Below are positions 6,482 to 13,733 of a DNA stretch of 34,412 bases, piece after piece. The translations under genes were made by a program, and so were the position numbers. The notes under the pieces are model-generated. The model did not search any database and had not been told where the DNA came from. It saw nothing but the letters and a program-made list of their open reading frames with translations. Each line of letters starts with the position of its first letter. Within the stretch, counting starts at the first letter, position 1. This DNA is from Bacillota bacterium (GTDB lineage: Bacteria; Bacillota; Clostridia; Peptostreptococcales; Anaerovoracaceae). Where the stretch lies: contig JAFWZZ010000008.1 in assembly GCA_017522185.1 (NCBI GenBank), positions 1-34,412 of the forward strand. Reading direction: 5' to 3'.

Positions 6482-8173
6482 ATGAAGGTTATCATCGTAG
6501 GCGGCGTGGCAGGTGGCGCCACAGCTGCAGCAAGAATCCGCAGACTGGACGAACAGGCGCAGATTACCGTGTTTGAGCGTTCCGGATACATCTCCTACGC
6601 CAACTGCGGTCTTCCATATTATATCGGCGACGTGATTACAGACCCTGAGGAACTGACCCTGCAGACACCGGAAAGTTTCTGGGAGCGTTTCCGGGTTGAC
6701 ATGAGGGTCCGCCACGAGGTGACCGCCATTCACCCTGACCGCAAGACGGTTTCCGTCAAAGATCTGAAGACAGGCCGTGAGTTTGAAGAAAGCTACGACA
6801 AGCTGATTCTCTCCCCAGGTGCAAAACCGACCCAGCCACGTCTGCCGGGACTCGGTCTGGACCAGCTGTTTACCCTTCGTACCGTGGAGGACACCTTCCG
6901 CATCAAAGAATACATCGACACGCACCATCCGAAGTCTGTCATTTTGGCAGGCGGTGGTTTCATCGGTCTGGAAGTGGCCGAAAACCTGCGGGAACTGGGC
7001 ATGGATGTCACCATCGTCCAGCGTCCAAAGCAGCTGATGAATCCTTTCGATGCCGAGATGGCTTCCTTTATCCACAACGAAATGCGAAAGCACGGTGTCA
7101 GGCTGGAACTGGGATATACCGTTGAGGGATTTGAAGAGAAAGACGGCGGTGTAGACGTACTGCTGAAGGACCGAACACCGCTCCACGCGGACATGGTAGT
7201 CCTAGCCATCGGTGTTACACCGGATACAGGCCTTGCAAAAGAAGCCGGACTGGAACTGGGCATCAAAGGCAGTATCATCGTCAACGACAGGATGGAAACA
7301 TCCATCCCCGACATCTATGCGGCCGGTGACGCAGTACAGGTGAAGCACTATGTGACCGGAGAAGACGCTTTGATCTCTCTTGCGGGACCTGCCAACAAGC
7401 AGGGACGCATCATCGCAGACAACATCTGTGGTGGCGACAGTCGTTATCAGGGCAGCCAGGGCAGCTCTGTGGTGAAAGTCTTTGATATGACAGCAGCTGC
7501 AACCGGCGTCAACGAAACCAACGCCCGCAAGGCAGGGATGGACGTTGACAAGGTGATTCTGTCTCCGATGAGCCATGCCGGTTACTATCCCGGCGGCAGG
7601 CTGATGACCATGAAGGTGGTCTTCGAGAAGGAAACCTACCGTCTTCTGGGCGCACAGATCATCGGTTACGAAGGCGTCGACAAGCGCATCGACGTGCTGG
7701 CAACGGCCATCCACGCCGGCCTCAAGGCGACACAGCTGAAGGATCTGGACCTTGCCTATGCACCGCCATATTCCTCTGCGAAGGATCCTGTGAACATGGC
7801 AGGATTTATGATAGACAACATCGCCGGCGGCATTCTCCGGCAGTGGCATCTGGAAGATTTAGAAGGTCTGCCCCGCGACGGCAGCGTAACCCTGCTGGAT
7901 GCGCGCACGCCTTGGGAATATGCAGGTGGCCACATCGACGGATTTGTCAATATTCCGGTAGATGAGCTTCGCGAGCGGCTCTCCGAGATAGCCGCAGGCA
8001 AGCCGGTCTACGTTATCTGCCAGAGCGGACTGCGCAGCTACATCGCCAGCCGCATCCTGGAAAACGCCAGCTACGAGGCCTACAACTTCTCCGGCGGGTA
8101 CCGGTTCTACGCTGCGGTAACAGAGGACCGTGCACTAATTGAAGAGGCTTATGCATGTGGAATGGATAAATAA
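6482..8173 (+). CDS. FAD-dependent CoA-disulfide/persulfide reductase with C-terminal rhodanese domain
   Basis: 563 aa, the size of CoADR-rhodanese fusions. N-terminal FAD-binding start KVIIVGGVAGGATAAA; the single redox cysteine Cys42 in YANCGLPYY marks the CoADR subclass; the NAD(P)H-binding glycine motif is near VILAGGGFIGLEVAENL; the second FAD motif is IPDIYAAGDAVQV; a dimerisation domain follows. From about residue 460 there is a rhodanese domain with Cys513 in VICQSGLRSY. Characterised relatives reduce CoA disulfide, CoA persulfide or polysulfide with NAD(P)H, protecting the thiol pool. It starts 1 nt after the stop of the separate rhodanese gene; a terminator follows at once. Confidence 0.9.
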   Translation: MKVIIVGGVAGGATAAARIRRLDEQAQITVFERSGYISYANCGLPYYIGDVITDPEELTLQTPESFWERFRVDMRVRHEVTAIHPDRKTVSVKDLKTGREFEESYDKLILSPGAKPTQPRLPGLGLDQLFTLRTVEDTFRIKEYIDTHHPKSVILAGGGFIGLEVAENLRELGMDVTIVQRPKQLMNPFDAEMASFIHNEMRKHGVRLELGYTVEGFEEKDGGVDVLLKDRTPLHADMVVLAIGVTPDTGLAKEAGLELGIKGSIIVNDRMETSIPDIYAAGDAVQVKHYVTGEDALISLAGPANKQGRIIADNICGGDSRYQGSQGSSVVKVFDMTAAATGVNETNARKAGMDVDKVILSPMSHAGYYPGGRLMTMKVVFEKETYRLLGAQIIGYEGVDKRIDVLATAIHAGLKATQLKDLDLAYAPPYSSAKDPVNMAGFMIDNIAGGILRQWHLEDLEGLPRDGSVTLLDARTPWEYAGGHIDGFVNIPVDELRERLSEIAAGKPVYVICQSGLRSYIASRILENASYEAYNFSGGYRFYAAVTEDRALIEEAYACGMDK

Positions 8174-8196
8174 AAAAGCGGCAACATGCCGCTTTT
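8174..8196. terminator. Bidirectional terminator between the CoADR gene and thiD
   Basis: Stem AAAAGCGGC/GCCGCTTTT (8174-8182, 8188-8196) with loop AACAT. Read leftwards it ends in six T, read rightwards in four T. It separates convergent units ending at 8173 and 8227. Confidence 0.85.
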
Positions 8197-8226
8197 GTAA
8201 TTCGAACAAACCTCCGAAAGAATATA

Positions 8227-9024
8227 CTATTCTATTTCTTTTAGCAGAAATGCGTGGTTCATCGGGCCGGAGCCTTTTCCCAGGTCTAACATATCTGCGA
8301 GGGCTCCCGTAATGTAATCTTTTGCCTTTTGCACGGATTCTGCCAGCGGCTGTCCCTTTGCAAGGTTTGCCGCAATGGCGCTGGAGAGTGTGCATCCTGT
8401 GCCGTGAGTATTGGGATTATCAATGCGTCTGCCCTGGAACCAGGTCATTTCGCCACCGGCATAAAGCAGGTCGTTTGCGTCGTTGATGCTGTGTCCGCCT
8501 TTAAGCAGGACCGCACAATGGTAATCATCTCCAATCTGTTTCGCCACAGCCATCATATCTTCTTTGCTCTCGATGGTGCGTCCGGAGAGAATCTCAGCTT
8601 CCGGAATGTTCGGCGTAATGAGAGTGGAAAGCGGCAGCAGCTCTTCAATCAGCGTCTGCACCGCATCATTCTTCAGCAGGGCGGACCCGGAAGTCGCAAC
8701 CATGACGGGATCGACCACTACATTCTTTGCATCGTAATATCGCAGACTCTCAGCGATTACGTGGATTAGCTCACTGGAAGCTACCATGCCGATTTTCACA
8801 GCATCCGGATAAATATCCTCAAAGACCGCATCAATCTGCTGTCTCAGGAACGCCGGTGTCGATTCCTGTATCCCGCGCACACCGGTCGTGTTTTGCGCCG
8901 TCAGTGCCGTAACCACGCTCATGGCATAAACGCCGTTCATCGTCATCGTTTTCAAATCGGCCTGAATACCGGCTCCTCCGCTACAGTCACTTCCTGCAAT
9001 GGCCAACGCTGTTTTTAACTTCAT
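8227..9024 (-). CDS. thiD: Hydroxymethylpyrimidine (phosphate) kinase ThiD
   Basis: 265 aa ribokinase-family enzyme, full length for ThiD. N-terminal ALAIAGSDCSGGAGIQADLK with the HMP-binding Gln/Ala region; the C-terminal anion-hole motif NTHGTGCTLSSAIAANLAKG contains the catalytic GTGC loop. It phosphorylates HMP and HMP-P to HMP-PP in the cytosol, supplying ThiE. AAAAGGAGAG lies just upstream of the ATG. It is the last gene of the thiM-thiE-HAD-thiD operon, 27 bp after the HAD gene. The absence of thiC/thiG here fits salvage rather than de novo synthesis at this locus. Confidence 0.93.
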   Translation of the reverse strand: MKLKTALAIAGSDCSGGAGIQADLKTMTMNGVYAMSVVTALTAQNTTGVRGIQESTPAFLRQQIDAVFEDIYPDAVKIGMVASSELIHVIAESLRYYDAKNVVVDPVMVATSGSALLKNDAVQTLIEELLPLSTLITPNIPEAEILSGRTIESKEDMMAVAKQIGDDYHCAVLLKGGHSINDANDLLYAGGEMTWFQGRRIDNPNTHGTGCTLSSAIAANLAKGQPLAESVQKAKDYITGALADMLDLGKGSGPMNHAFLLKEIE

Positions 9025-9051
9025 GGTACTCTCTCCTTTTTTCCTATCACA

Positions 9052-9714
9052 TTACAAAGACGAAACAAGATTCCAGACCGCCTCTGCAGGCTCAAACCCC
9101 GTAATATAGCAGTCCGCAAGGTCACGGAGTCTGTCCTGTTGCTTTTCGCTGTCATCAAAGACTGCAGCTACGACAAAACCGTCTGTCTTGGCAGTCTCAA
9201 CCGCATGGATCGCATCCTCAAAAATAACGGTATTCTCCCGTCCGGCTCCAAAATGCGCCATCGCCTTTTGATAAATTACGGGTTCATTCTTACCGTGCCC
9301 CACTTCCCCACAGGTAAAAACTGCATCGAAATAAGGCTGCAGCCCACATCTGTCCAGGGCTGCTTCTATCAGATAGCGGTCCGTGGCCGTTGCAATGCAC
9401 ATCGGAATCCCCTTCTCTTGCAGCGTCTTCAAAAAAACCGGAATTCCGGGCTTTGGCAGGACCTGATGGATGTAAAAGCCCTCAATGGTCCGGTTGATAC
9501 CCCCCATGATTTCCTCTGCGGAAAGTGTCAGGTCGTATTCTTTGCGGAGATAGCAGGCCGCCTGATACAGGCTTAATGCTCTGATGTCCTCCCGTAATGA
9601 CGGCTTCGGCTCTTTCCCAAGAGACCGCAGATAGGTTTCGCCAACGCGGTCCCAAATAAACATGGAATCAAAAAGGGTCCCGTCAAAATCAAAAATCACA
9701 CACTTTATATTCAT
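9052..9714 (-). CDS. HAD-superfamily phosphatase in the thiamin operon
   Basis: 220 aa from the ATG at 9714, chosen because that ATG overlaps the TGA stop of thiE (ATGA) and opens directly into motif I, FDFDGTLFDS. Motif II is IATATDR, the lysine is in GHGKNEPVIY, and motif III/IV is VIFEDAIHAVETAK. A helical cap of beta-phosphoglucomutase/phosphoglycolate-phosphatase type lies between motifs I and II. The tight coupling to thiE suggests a thiamin-pathway substrate, such as dephosphorylating thiamin phosphate or clearing a damaged intermediate; the sequence does not decide this. An upstream in-frame ATG would add 14 residues overlapping thiE and is less likely. Confidence 0.85.
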   Translation of the reverse strand: MNIKCVIFDFDGTLFDSMFIWDRVGETYLRSLGKEPKPSLREDIRALSLYQAACYLRKEYDLTLSAEEIMGGINRTIEGFYIHQVLPKPGIPVFLKTLQEKGIPMCIATATDRYLIEAALDRCGLQPYFDAVFTCGEVGHGKNEPVIYQKAMAHFGAGRENTVIFEDAIHAVETAKTDGFVVAAVFDDSEKQQDRLRDLADCYITGFEPAEAVWNLVSSL

Positions 9715-10352
9715 AAATTCACCATTTCTTCTGACATCCTGCGCAGGAGACGACACTCGCTTTCTATGTCCTCCGCCGAGAAAATCGCACTGACCAGCGC
9801 AACACCATCTACACCGGTACCTGCAAGCTGATGGATGTTATCTTTTCCGATTCCTCCAATGGCAACGACGGGAATATCTACAGCAGCACAAATACGCGCA
9901 AGTGTCTCCATAGTTAAGACGTCTGCATCCGCCTTTGTTGACGTGGAGAACATAGCACCGACGCCGAGACAGTCCGCACCGTTTCGTACTGCGTCAAGTG
10001 CCTCTTCTACCGAGTGTACCGAAACACCGATAATCATATCATCGCCGACTTTCTGACGGACCTGTGCGGCCTCCATGTCCTCCTGGCCCACATGAATACC
10101 ATCCGCATGACACCGGATGGCAATGTCCACATTGTCGTTGATGAAGAAGGGAACACCGTACTGTTTACACAGCGTGGAAAGTTCCAGGGCTTCCTCCAGG
10201 AAGGCATCCTCGTCCAGGTCCTTTTCGCGGAGCTGCACACAGGTTGCGCCGCCCTTCAGGGCAGCTTCAACCTGCTGGTATAAACTTTGTTCGCCGACCC
10301 ACGCTCTGTCTGTCACAGCGTAGAGCAGCATCGCTTTTTTATCGCACTTCAT
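9711..10352 (-). CDS. thiE: Thiamine-phosphate synthase ThiE
   Basis: 213 aa TIM-barrel enzyme. Recognisable elements: LYAVTDRAW at the N-terminus, VQLREKD, FFINDNVDIAIRCHADGIHVGQEDM with the diphosphate/Mg ligands, GVSVHSVEEA, GADCLGVGAMFSTSTK and VVAIGGIGKDN for the phosphate site. It joins HMP-PP and HET-P to form thiamin phosphate. The start overlaps the end of thiM by 14 bp and its stop overlaps the HAD start by 4 bp, so the three are translated as a coupled set. Confidence 0.95.
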   Translation of the reverse strand: MKCDKKAMLLYAVTDRAWVGEQSLYQQVEAALKGGATCVQLREKDLDEDAFLEEALELSTLCKQYGVPFFINDNVDIAIRCHADGIHVGQEDMEAAQVRQKVGDDMIIGVSVHSVEEALDAVRNGADCLGVGAMFSTSTKADADVLTMETLARICAAVDIPVVAIGGIGKDNIHQLAGTGVDGVALVSAIFSAEDIESECRLLRRMSEEMVNL

Positions 10353-11160
10353 AGTTTGCGCCTTTCTCCAGCATCTCTGGGGTCATATGATAAATCGCGT
10401 CGATGATGTAATTTCGATAGGTAGAATTGCCGTCCATCTCGCCGAGTCTGCTGTAGGCAACCTCGCCTGCATAACCCATCACGGACACAGCCGCAGCCGC
10501 AGCTTCCAGTGGATGGTCAGGATTCGCCGTTACAAAGGCTGCCGTCATAGCGGAGAGCTGACAGCCTGTTCCACTGACAGATGACATCATCGGATGGCCG
10601 TTCCGGATGCAATAAGCGTTCTCAGCATCCGCCACGATATCGATGGCGCCGGTAATGGCAATCACCGCGCCGGTCTTCTTTGCAAAGGCCTTTGCAAAAG
10701 CAACCACATCATCAAGATTTTCTTCTGTTACTTTGTCCGCTACATCGGCATCTACGCCTTTTGTCGTGCCACTGCCGGATGCAAGGGTTTTGATTTCGGA
10801 GATATTTCCACGGATTACCGCGAACCGTACCTCTTCAAGCAGCTGCATCGCGGTATCCGTCCGGAGTCTGGATGCGCCTGCCCCCACAGGGTCAAGGACA
10901 ACCGGGTGATGCAGCTCGTTGGCCTGTTTTCCCGCAATCAGCATAGCCCCAATGGTACGGCAGTTCAGCGTACCGATATTGATATTCAGGCCACCGCAGA
11001 TTGTGGTAATTTCAGCAACTTCATCCTGATCATCGGACATGATAGGTGAAGCACCGCAGGCGATTAAAACGTTTGCACAGTCGTTTACGGTCACATAGTT
11101 GGTAATATTATGAATCAGCGGACAGTTCTTTCTTACGTTTTCAAAACTTTTCTTTAACAT
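10339..11160 (-). CDS. thiM: Hydroxyethylthiazole kinase ThiM
   Basis: 273 aa, full length for ThiM. Motifs: CPLIHNITNYVTVNDCANVLIACGASPIM at the N-terminus (substrate pocket), PVVLDPVGAGASRLR, RGNISEI and the C-terminal VSGTGCQLSAMTAAF, where the GTGC loop holds the catalytic cysteine/anion hole. It phosphorylates the thiazole alcohol HET to HET-P for ThiE, a salvage reaction. GAGGAGG lies 7 nt before the ATG. It is first in the operon, about 270 nt after a TPP riboswitch, a terminator and a further structured stretch that together probably control it. Confidence 0.95.
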   Translation of the reverse strand: MLKKSFENVRKNCPLIHNITNYVTVNDCANVLIACGASPIMSDDQDEVAEITTICGGLNINIGTLNCRTIGAMLIAGKQANELHHPVVLDPVGAGASRLRTDTAMQLLEEVRFAVIRGNISEIKTLASGSGTTKGVDADVADKVTEENLDDVVAFAKAFAKKTGAVIAITGAIDIVADAENAYCIRNGHPMMSSVSGTGCQLSAMTAAFVTANPDHPLEAAAAAVSVMGYAGEVAYSRLGEMDGNSTYRNYIIDAIYHMTPEMLEKGANYEVR

Positions 11161-11184
11161 TTTTCATCCTCCTCATTTGAGCTT

Positions 11185-11365
11185 TTCAGGAAACGTCTGT
11201 CATCAGCGACGCTTCCACAATAAGTTGCGCTACCCCTTGGGTAACTTCATGGAAGTTCGGTCGATGCTTACTGGCATCCTCTCACGCCGGAACACGGCTT
11301 CCCATCGCTGATATACAAGACCCAGGGCGCTCCCCCTCGGTCCGCCACATACGTGGATTCCATTT
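11185..11365 (-). ncRNA. Candidate structured RNA between the thi riboswitch terminator and thiM
   Basis: On the minus strand at least six helices can be drawn. An outer 10-bp stem ATCAGCGATG (11312-11303) pairs with CGTCGCTGAT (11211-11202). Inside it are GCCG/CGGC (11298-11286), GATGC/GCATC (11278-11263), and a nested hairpin CTTCCA, AAGTT, TACCC with matching arms GGGTA, AACTT, TGGAAG (11255-11212). Before it are CCAC/GTGG and GACC/GGTC hairpins (11357-11318). I do not recognise the class. A 31-codon reading frame (11268-11363, ATG 2 nt after GGAGG) overlaps it; the short spacing and the dense pairing make it doubtful as a leader peptide. A structured insertion or a second regulatory RNA are both possible. 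Confidence 0.45.
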
Positions 11366-11386
11366 CCTCCTTTCTCAAAAGGATAC

Positions 11387-11423
11387 GAAAAACAGGAGAC
11401 AAACCTTTGGGAATGCCTCCTGT
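11387..11423 (-). terminator. Terminator downstream of the TPP riboswitch; possible terminator-embedded HMP-PP (thiS-motif) aptamer
   Basis: Minus strand ACAGGAG (11423-11417) pairs with CTCCTGT (11398-11392), followed by a T run. The stem encloses an 18-nt interior with a small CC/GG hairpin flanked by unpaired GCATT and TTTGT. An intrinsic terminator whose interior looks like conserved bulges is the reported layout of HMP-PP (thiS-motif) riboswitches, which control thi genes. The terminator is well supported; the aptamer identity is a guess. Confidence 0.75.
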
Positions 11424-11439
11424 AAAAAATCCTGGTGTA

Positions 11440-11527
11440 TGACTTCCTACGGCGGCATTATCCGCATCAGGTTATAGGGTCGAAGTTCGATTACTTCCTC
11501 TCAGCCTGTCTCTACAAGCTCCCCTGT
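11440..11527 (-). promoter_or_regulatory. TPP riboswitch (THI element)
   Basis: Minus strand contains the conserved TPP aptamer blocks in order: GGGGAGC, GGCTGAGAGGA, a variable hairpin (GTAATCGAACTTCGAC), ACCTGATGCGGATAATGCC and GCCGTAGGAAG. The CTGAGA and GGATAATGCC blocks contact the pyrimidine and pyrophosphate of TPP. It begins about 4 nt after the predicted transcription start and is followed by the terminator at 11387-11423, so TPP should lower transcription of thiM-thiE-HAD-thiD. Confidence 0.95.
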
Positions 11528-11537
11528 TTTTTTCTAT

Positions 11538-11566
11538 AATATAGCACCATATGACTCAAGTGTCAA
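11538..11566 (-). promoter_or_regulatory. Strong sigma-A promoter of the thi operon
   Basis: Minus strand TTGACA (11566-11561), exact 17-bp spacer, TATATT (11543-11538). The start site would fall near 11531, directly before the TPP aptamer. Confidence 0.85.
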
Positions 11567-11594
11567 ATTTATGCTGAATATTTTATATCTACTC

Positions 11595-11936
11595 CTATGC
11601 AAATACTTCTGCCGCCATTTGGATGAAGCTGAGCAGCAGCTTTGCGCCATAAAACATGATGACCAGTCCGCAGATAATGTTGATTGCGCGGAAGACTTTG
11701 TCAGTAATCTTTGCCTTAAACAAAGAGAAGATGGTTGAAATTCCCAGCCACCAGAGAATCTGCGCGGTACATACGCTGGCGATGAAGATGAGTCCGTATT
11801 CTGCCGGGATGGAAGCTTTGAATGCCCCCAGCAGCATGGTTCCGTCAATCAGAGCCTGTGGATTCAGCCAGGTCACAACGCAGGCCGTGGTGACTACCTT
11901 TGCAATAGGAATGTCCACATTGGTTTCCGTGCTCAT
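11595..11936 (-). pseudogene. Truncated LysE/ArgO-family exporter (C-terminal half only)
   Basis: 113 aa. VTTACVVTWLNPQALIDGTM is the hallmark of the second half of LysE-type amino-acid exporters, followed by two or three membrane helices (YGLIFIASVCTAQILWWLG, FRAINIICGLVIMFYGAKLL). Full-length members have about 200 residues with an earlier three-helix half that is missing; the reading frame opens in what is normally the central loop (NVDIP). Upstream DNA belongs to the EFR1 gene, so the first half has been deleted. It is probably a remnant; a functional half-transporter is possible but not expected. It may be read as the last gene of the EamA-EFR1 unit. Confidence 0.75.
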
Positions 11937-11961
11937 TCCCGCCTTTCATATAAGGATATCG

Positions 11962-12714
11962 TTATAAAAATAAATAGTTCTCTTTCCGTCCACTGAGGTG
12001 TGGAGCGATTGCTTCACCTCGGGTCTTCAGCAGCTCAGCATCCAGGTCCCTTGCATGAACAGGGCACAGGCTGATGCAGCGCATACAGCTGATGCAGGCC
12101 TCCTTGTCTGTCACCTTCGGATTATCTAAATTGATTGCCGCCACCGGGCATTCTTTCGCACAAAGTCCACATAAGGTGCAGTCGTCATTTGCCTCAGGTT
12201 TATAAGGAGCGCCGTTGTACTCTTTGTAGGTACCGTGGCTTCCGGCGAGTTTCGGTCTGTCGGCGCTGCCAGCATCCAGTTTCTGCCGGATCTGTTTTGC
12301 GAATTCAATCAGCTGCTTCGTATCTTCTTCGTCCGGGCGTCCGGTCGCAAACTGACGAAAGATGGAATGCTCTGCTACTGCTGCAATCGCTGCCACACAG
12401 ACAAAGCCCTGGTCTTCTAAAACATCCTGCAATTCTGTCAGGGTATCGTCCCAGTGACGGTTGCCGTAAACACAATTCAGGATTGCCCTCGCGCCGTTTC
12501 CATTCATCTTTCTCAGGCGTTCCACATTCACCGCCGGCACGCGGCCTCCGAAAGAAGGTACGGAAATGAGGCACACGTCATCTGCGGTCAGTTCCATCGG
12601 GTTGATATCCCGACACAGGTCGACTTCTGTGAAGTCACCGACTAAGTTCCCTGCAAGAATGTCTGCTACTTTCTTTGTGCCGCCGGTCGGGCTGAAATAG
12701 ATATTGTAATACAT
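11962..12714 (-). CDS. EFR1-type ferredoxin: flavodoxin-like domain fused to two [4Fe-4S] clusters
   Basis: 250 aa. The N-terminal half has a flavodoxin-like FMN site (YFSPTGGTKKVA) and a Rossmann-like core (ARAILNCVYGNRHWDDTL). The C-terminal half has two classical cluster motifs, CTLCGLCAKECP (about 188-199) and CISCMRCISLCP (about 218-229). This is the clostridial EFR1 electron-carrier family, whose partners are mostly unknown; it should shuttle low-potential electrons in the cytosol. Its ATG lies 3 nt after the TAG stop of the EamA transporter, with GGAGAG inside that gene, so they are translationally coupled. Confidence 0.88.
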   Translation of the reverse strand: MYYNIYFSPTGGTKKVADILAGNLVGDFTEVDLCRDINPMELTADDVCLISVPSFGGRVPAVNVERLRKMNGNGARAILNCVYGNRHWDDTLTELQDVLEDQGFVCVAAIAAVAEHSIFRQFATGRPDEEDTKQLIEFAKQIRQKLDAGSADRPKLAGSHGTYKEYNGAPYKPEANDDCTLCGLCAKECPVAAINLDNPKVTDKEACISCMRCISLCPVHARDLDAELLKTRGEAIAPHLSGRKENYLFL

Positions 12715-12717
12715 GCT

Positions 12718-13629
12718 CTACTCTCCTTCAATCACTGCAAGCATCAGAATACCCAAGATGATGATTGCGATAAACAGGTACTGCTTCTTTGTCAGTTTTT
12801 CCTTCAGGAAAATTCTGGACAGCAGCAGAGATACTACGCATACGGAAGACAGGATTGGTGCCGCGATGGCGCCGTTTCCGCTCATGGCGTATACATAAGT
12901 CAGCTGACCAGCAGTTTCGCAGACCGCCGCGATGGCTTTGTCCTTCTGCTGCGGCAGCTCGAACTTCACCCGCTTCAGCTGCATGAACACAAAGAGAACC
13001 AGACCGACGATGGCAAAACTCAGTTCGTAAGAAACATTGGCCACCAGCTCGATGTTCTCTGCATTGACCCCAACCAGTGGGCTTGTCTCCATCTCCAGGA
13101 AAAAGATATCCAGGAAACTGCCCAGTGCGTCGATCAACGCGTAGCAGAACGGCATGGCAAAGGCGACAATCGCCAGCTTATTACCCAGTCTTTTTCTTCT
13201 GTCCACGTCAGCGGATTTCTCCATATAGCTGACGCCCACGATACCCACGACGATGATGGCAATGGCAACCCATACTATCGGCGCAATGGTTTCACCTAGG
13301 AAAATTACACAAAGGATGGAGCACATGGCACCGGCCGTATTTTCAATCGGGTCTGCCAGAGATTCTTCTATAAATCTGATACCGAAGAAAGAGCACGCCA
13401 TGGACAAAATATAGCACGCCGAAACCGGCAGATATTTGATTAAGTTCATCGGATCATAAACAATGTCTGTTGTCAGCAGTGTAAATACTGCGTGGATGCC
13501 CATGACCGCACCGACCAGGATACAGACCTTCAGGTGTCCGTACTTCTCATTTTCGTGGGAACCCTTCTTATAAAACAATTCCGCAGCGCCCCACAGCATG
13601 GTGGTCGCCAGTGTAAAAAATAACCACAT
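12718..13629 (-). CDS. EamA/DMT-superfamily transporter
   Basis: 303 aa with about ten hydrophobic helices in two EamA repeats: the first starts WLFFTLATTMLWGAAELFYK, the second near LAIVAFAMPFCYALIDALGS. The hydrophilic mid-loop (MEKSADVDRRKRLGN) separates the repeats. DMT transporters move small metabolites or amino acids across the cytoplasmic membrane; the substrate cannot be told. GAAGGGAG precedes the ATG. It is first of a unit with the EFR1 ferredoxin and a LysE remnant. Confidence 0.85.
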   Translation of the reverse strand: MWLFFTLATTMLWGAAELFYKKGSHENEKYGHLKVCILVGAVMGIHAVFTLLTTDIVYDPMNLIKYLPVSACYILSMACSFFGIRFIEESLADPIENTAGAMCSILCVIFLGETIAPIVWVAIAIIVVGIVGVSYMEKSADVDRRKRLGNKLAIVAFAMPFCYALIDALGSFLDIFFLEMETSPLVGVNAENIELVANVSYELSFAIVGLVLFVFMQLKRVKFELPQQKDKAIAAVCETAGQLTYVYAMSGNGAIAAPILSSVCVVSLLLSRIFLKEKLTKKQYLFIAIIILGILMLAVIEGE

Positions 13630-13650
13630 AGTGTAAACTCCCTTCTACAC

Positions 13651-13682
13651 AAAACAAAATCCGTCTGGAATCAGGCGGATTT
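13651..13682 (-). terminator. Terminator after the AT-rich hypothetical gene
   Basis: AAATCCG-T-CTG-GAAT-CAG-G-CGGATTT (13657-13682) forms a stem with one mismatched pair; read leftwards it is followed by TTTTGTTTT. It lies between the gene ending at 13734 and the transporter starting at 13629. Confidence 0.7.
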
Positions 13683-13733
13683 CGCGTTTTTGCTTCATTT
13701 ATTGTATCAAAAAATATAAGATTCGTCTAGATT

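Noticed and set aside
6179-7186. Minus-strand frame of 335 codons
   Set aside because: Shadow of the rhodanese and CoA-disulfide reductase genes; no start signals.
9715-9756. 14-residue N-terminal extension of the HAD protein
   Set aside because: The ATG at 9714 overlaps the thiE stop and leads directly into motif I; the extension adds only thiE antiframe sequence.
11178-11215. Hammerhead ribozyme core (CTGATGA...GAAA) before thiM
   Set aside because: Only a 3-bp stem II can be drawn, no stem I or UH cleavage site fits, and CTGATGA is part of another, longer stem.
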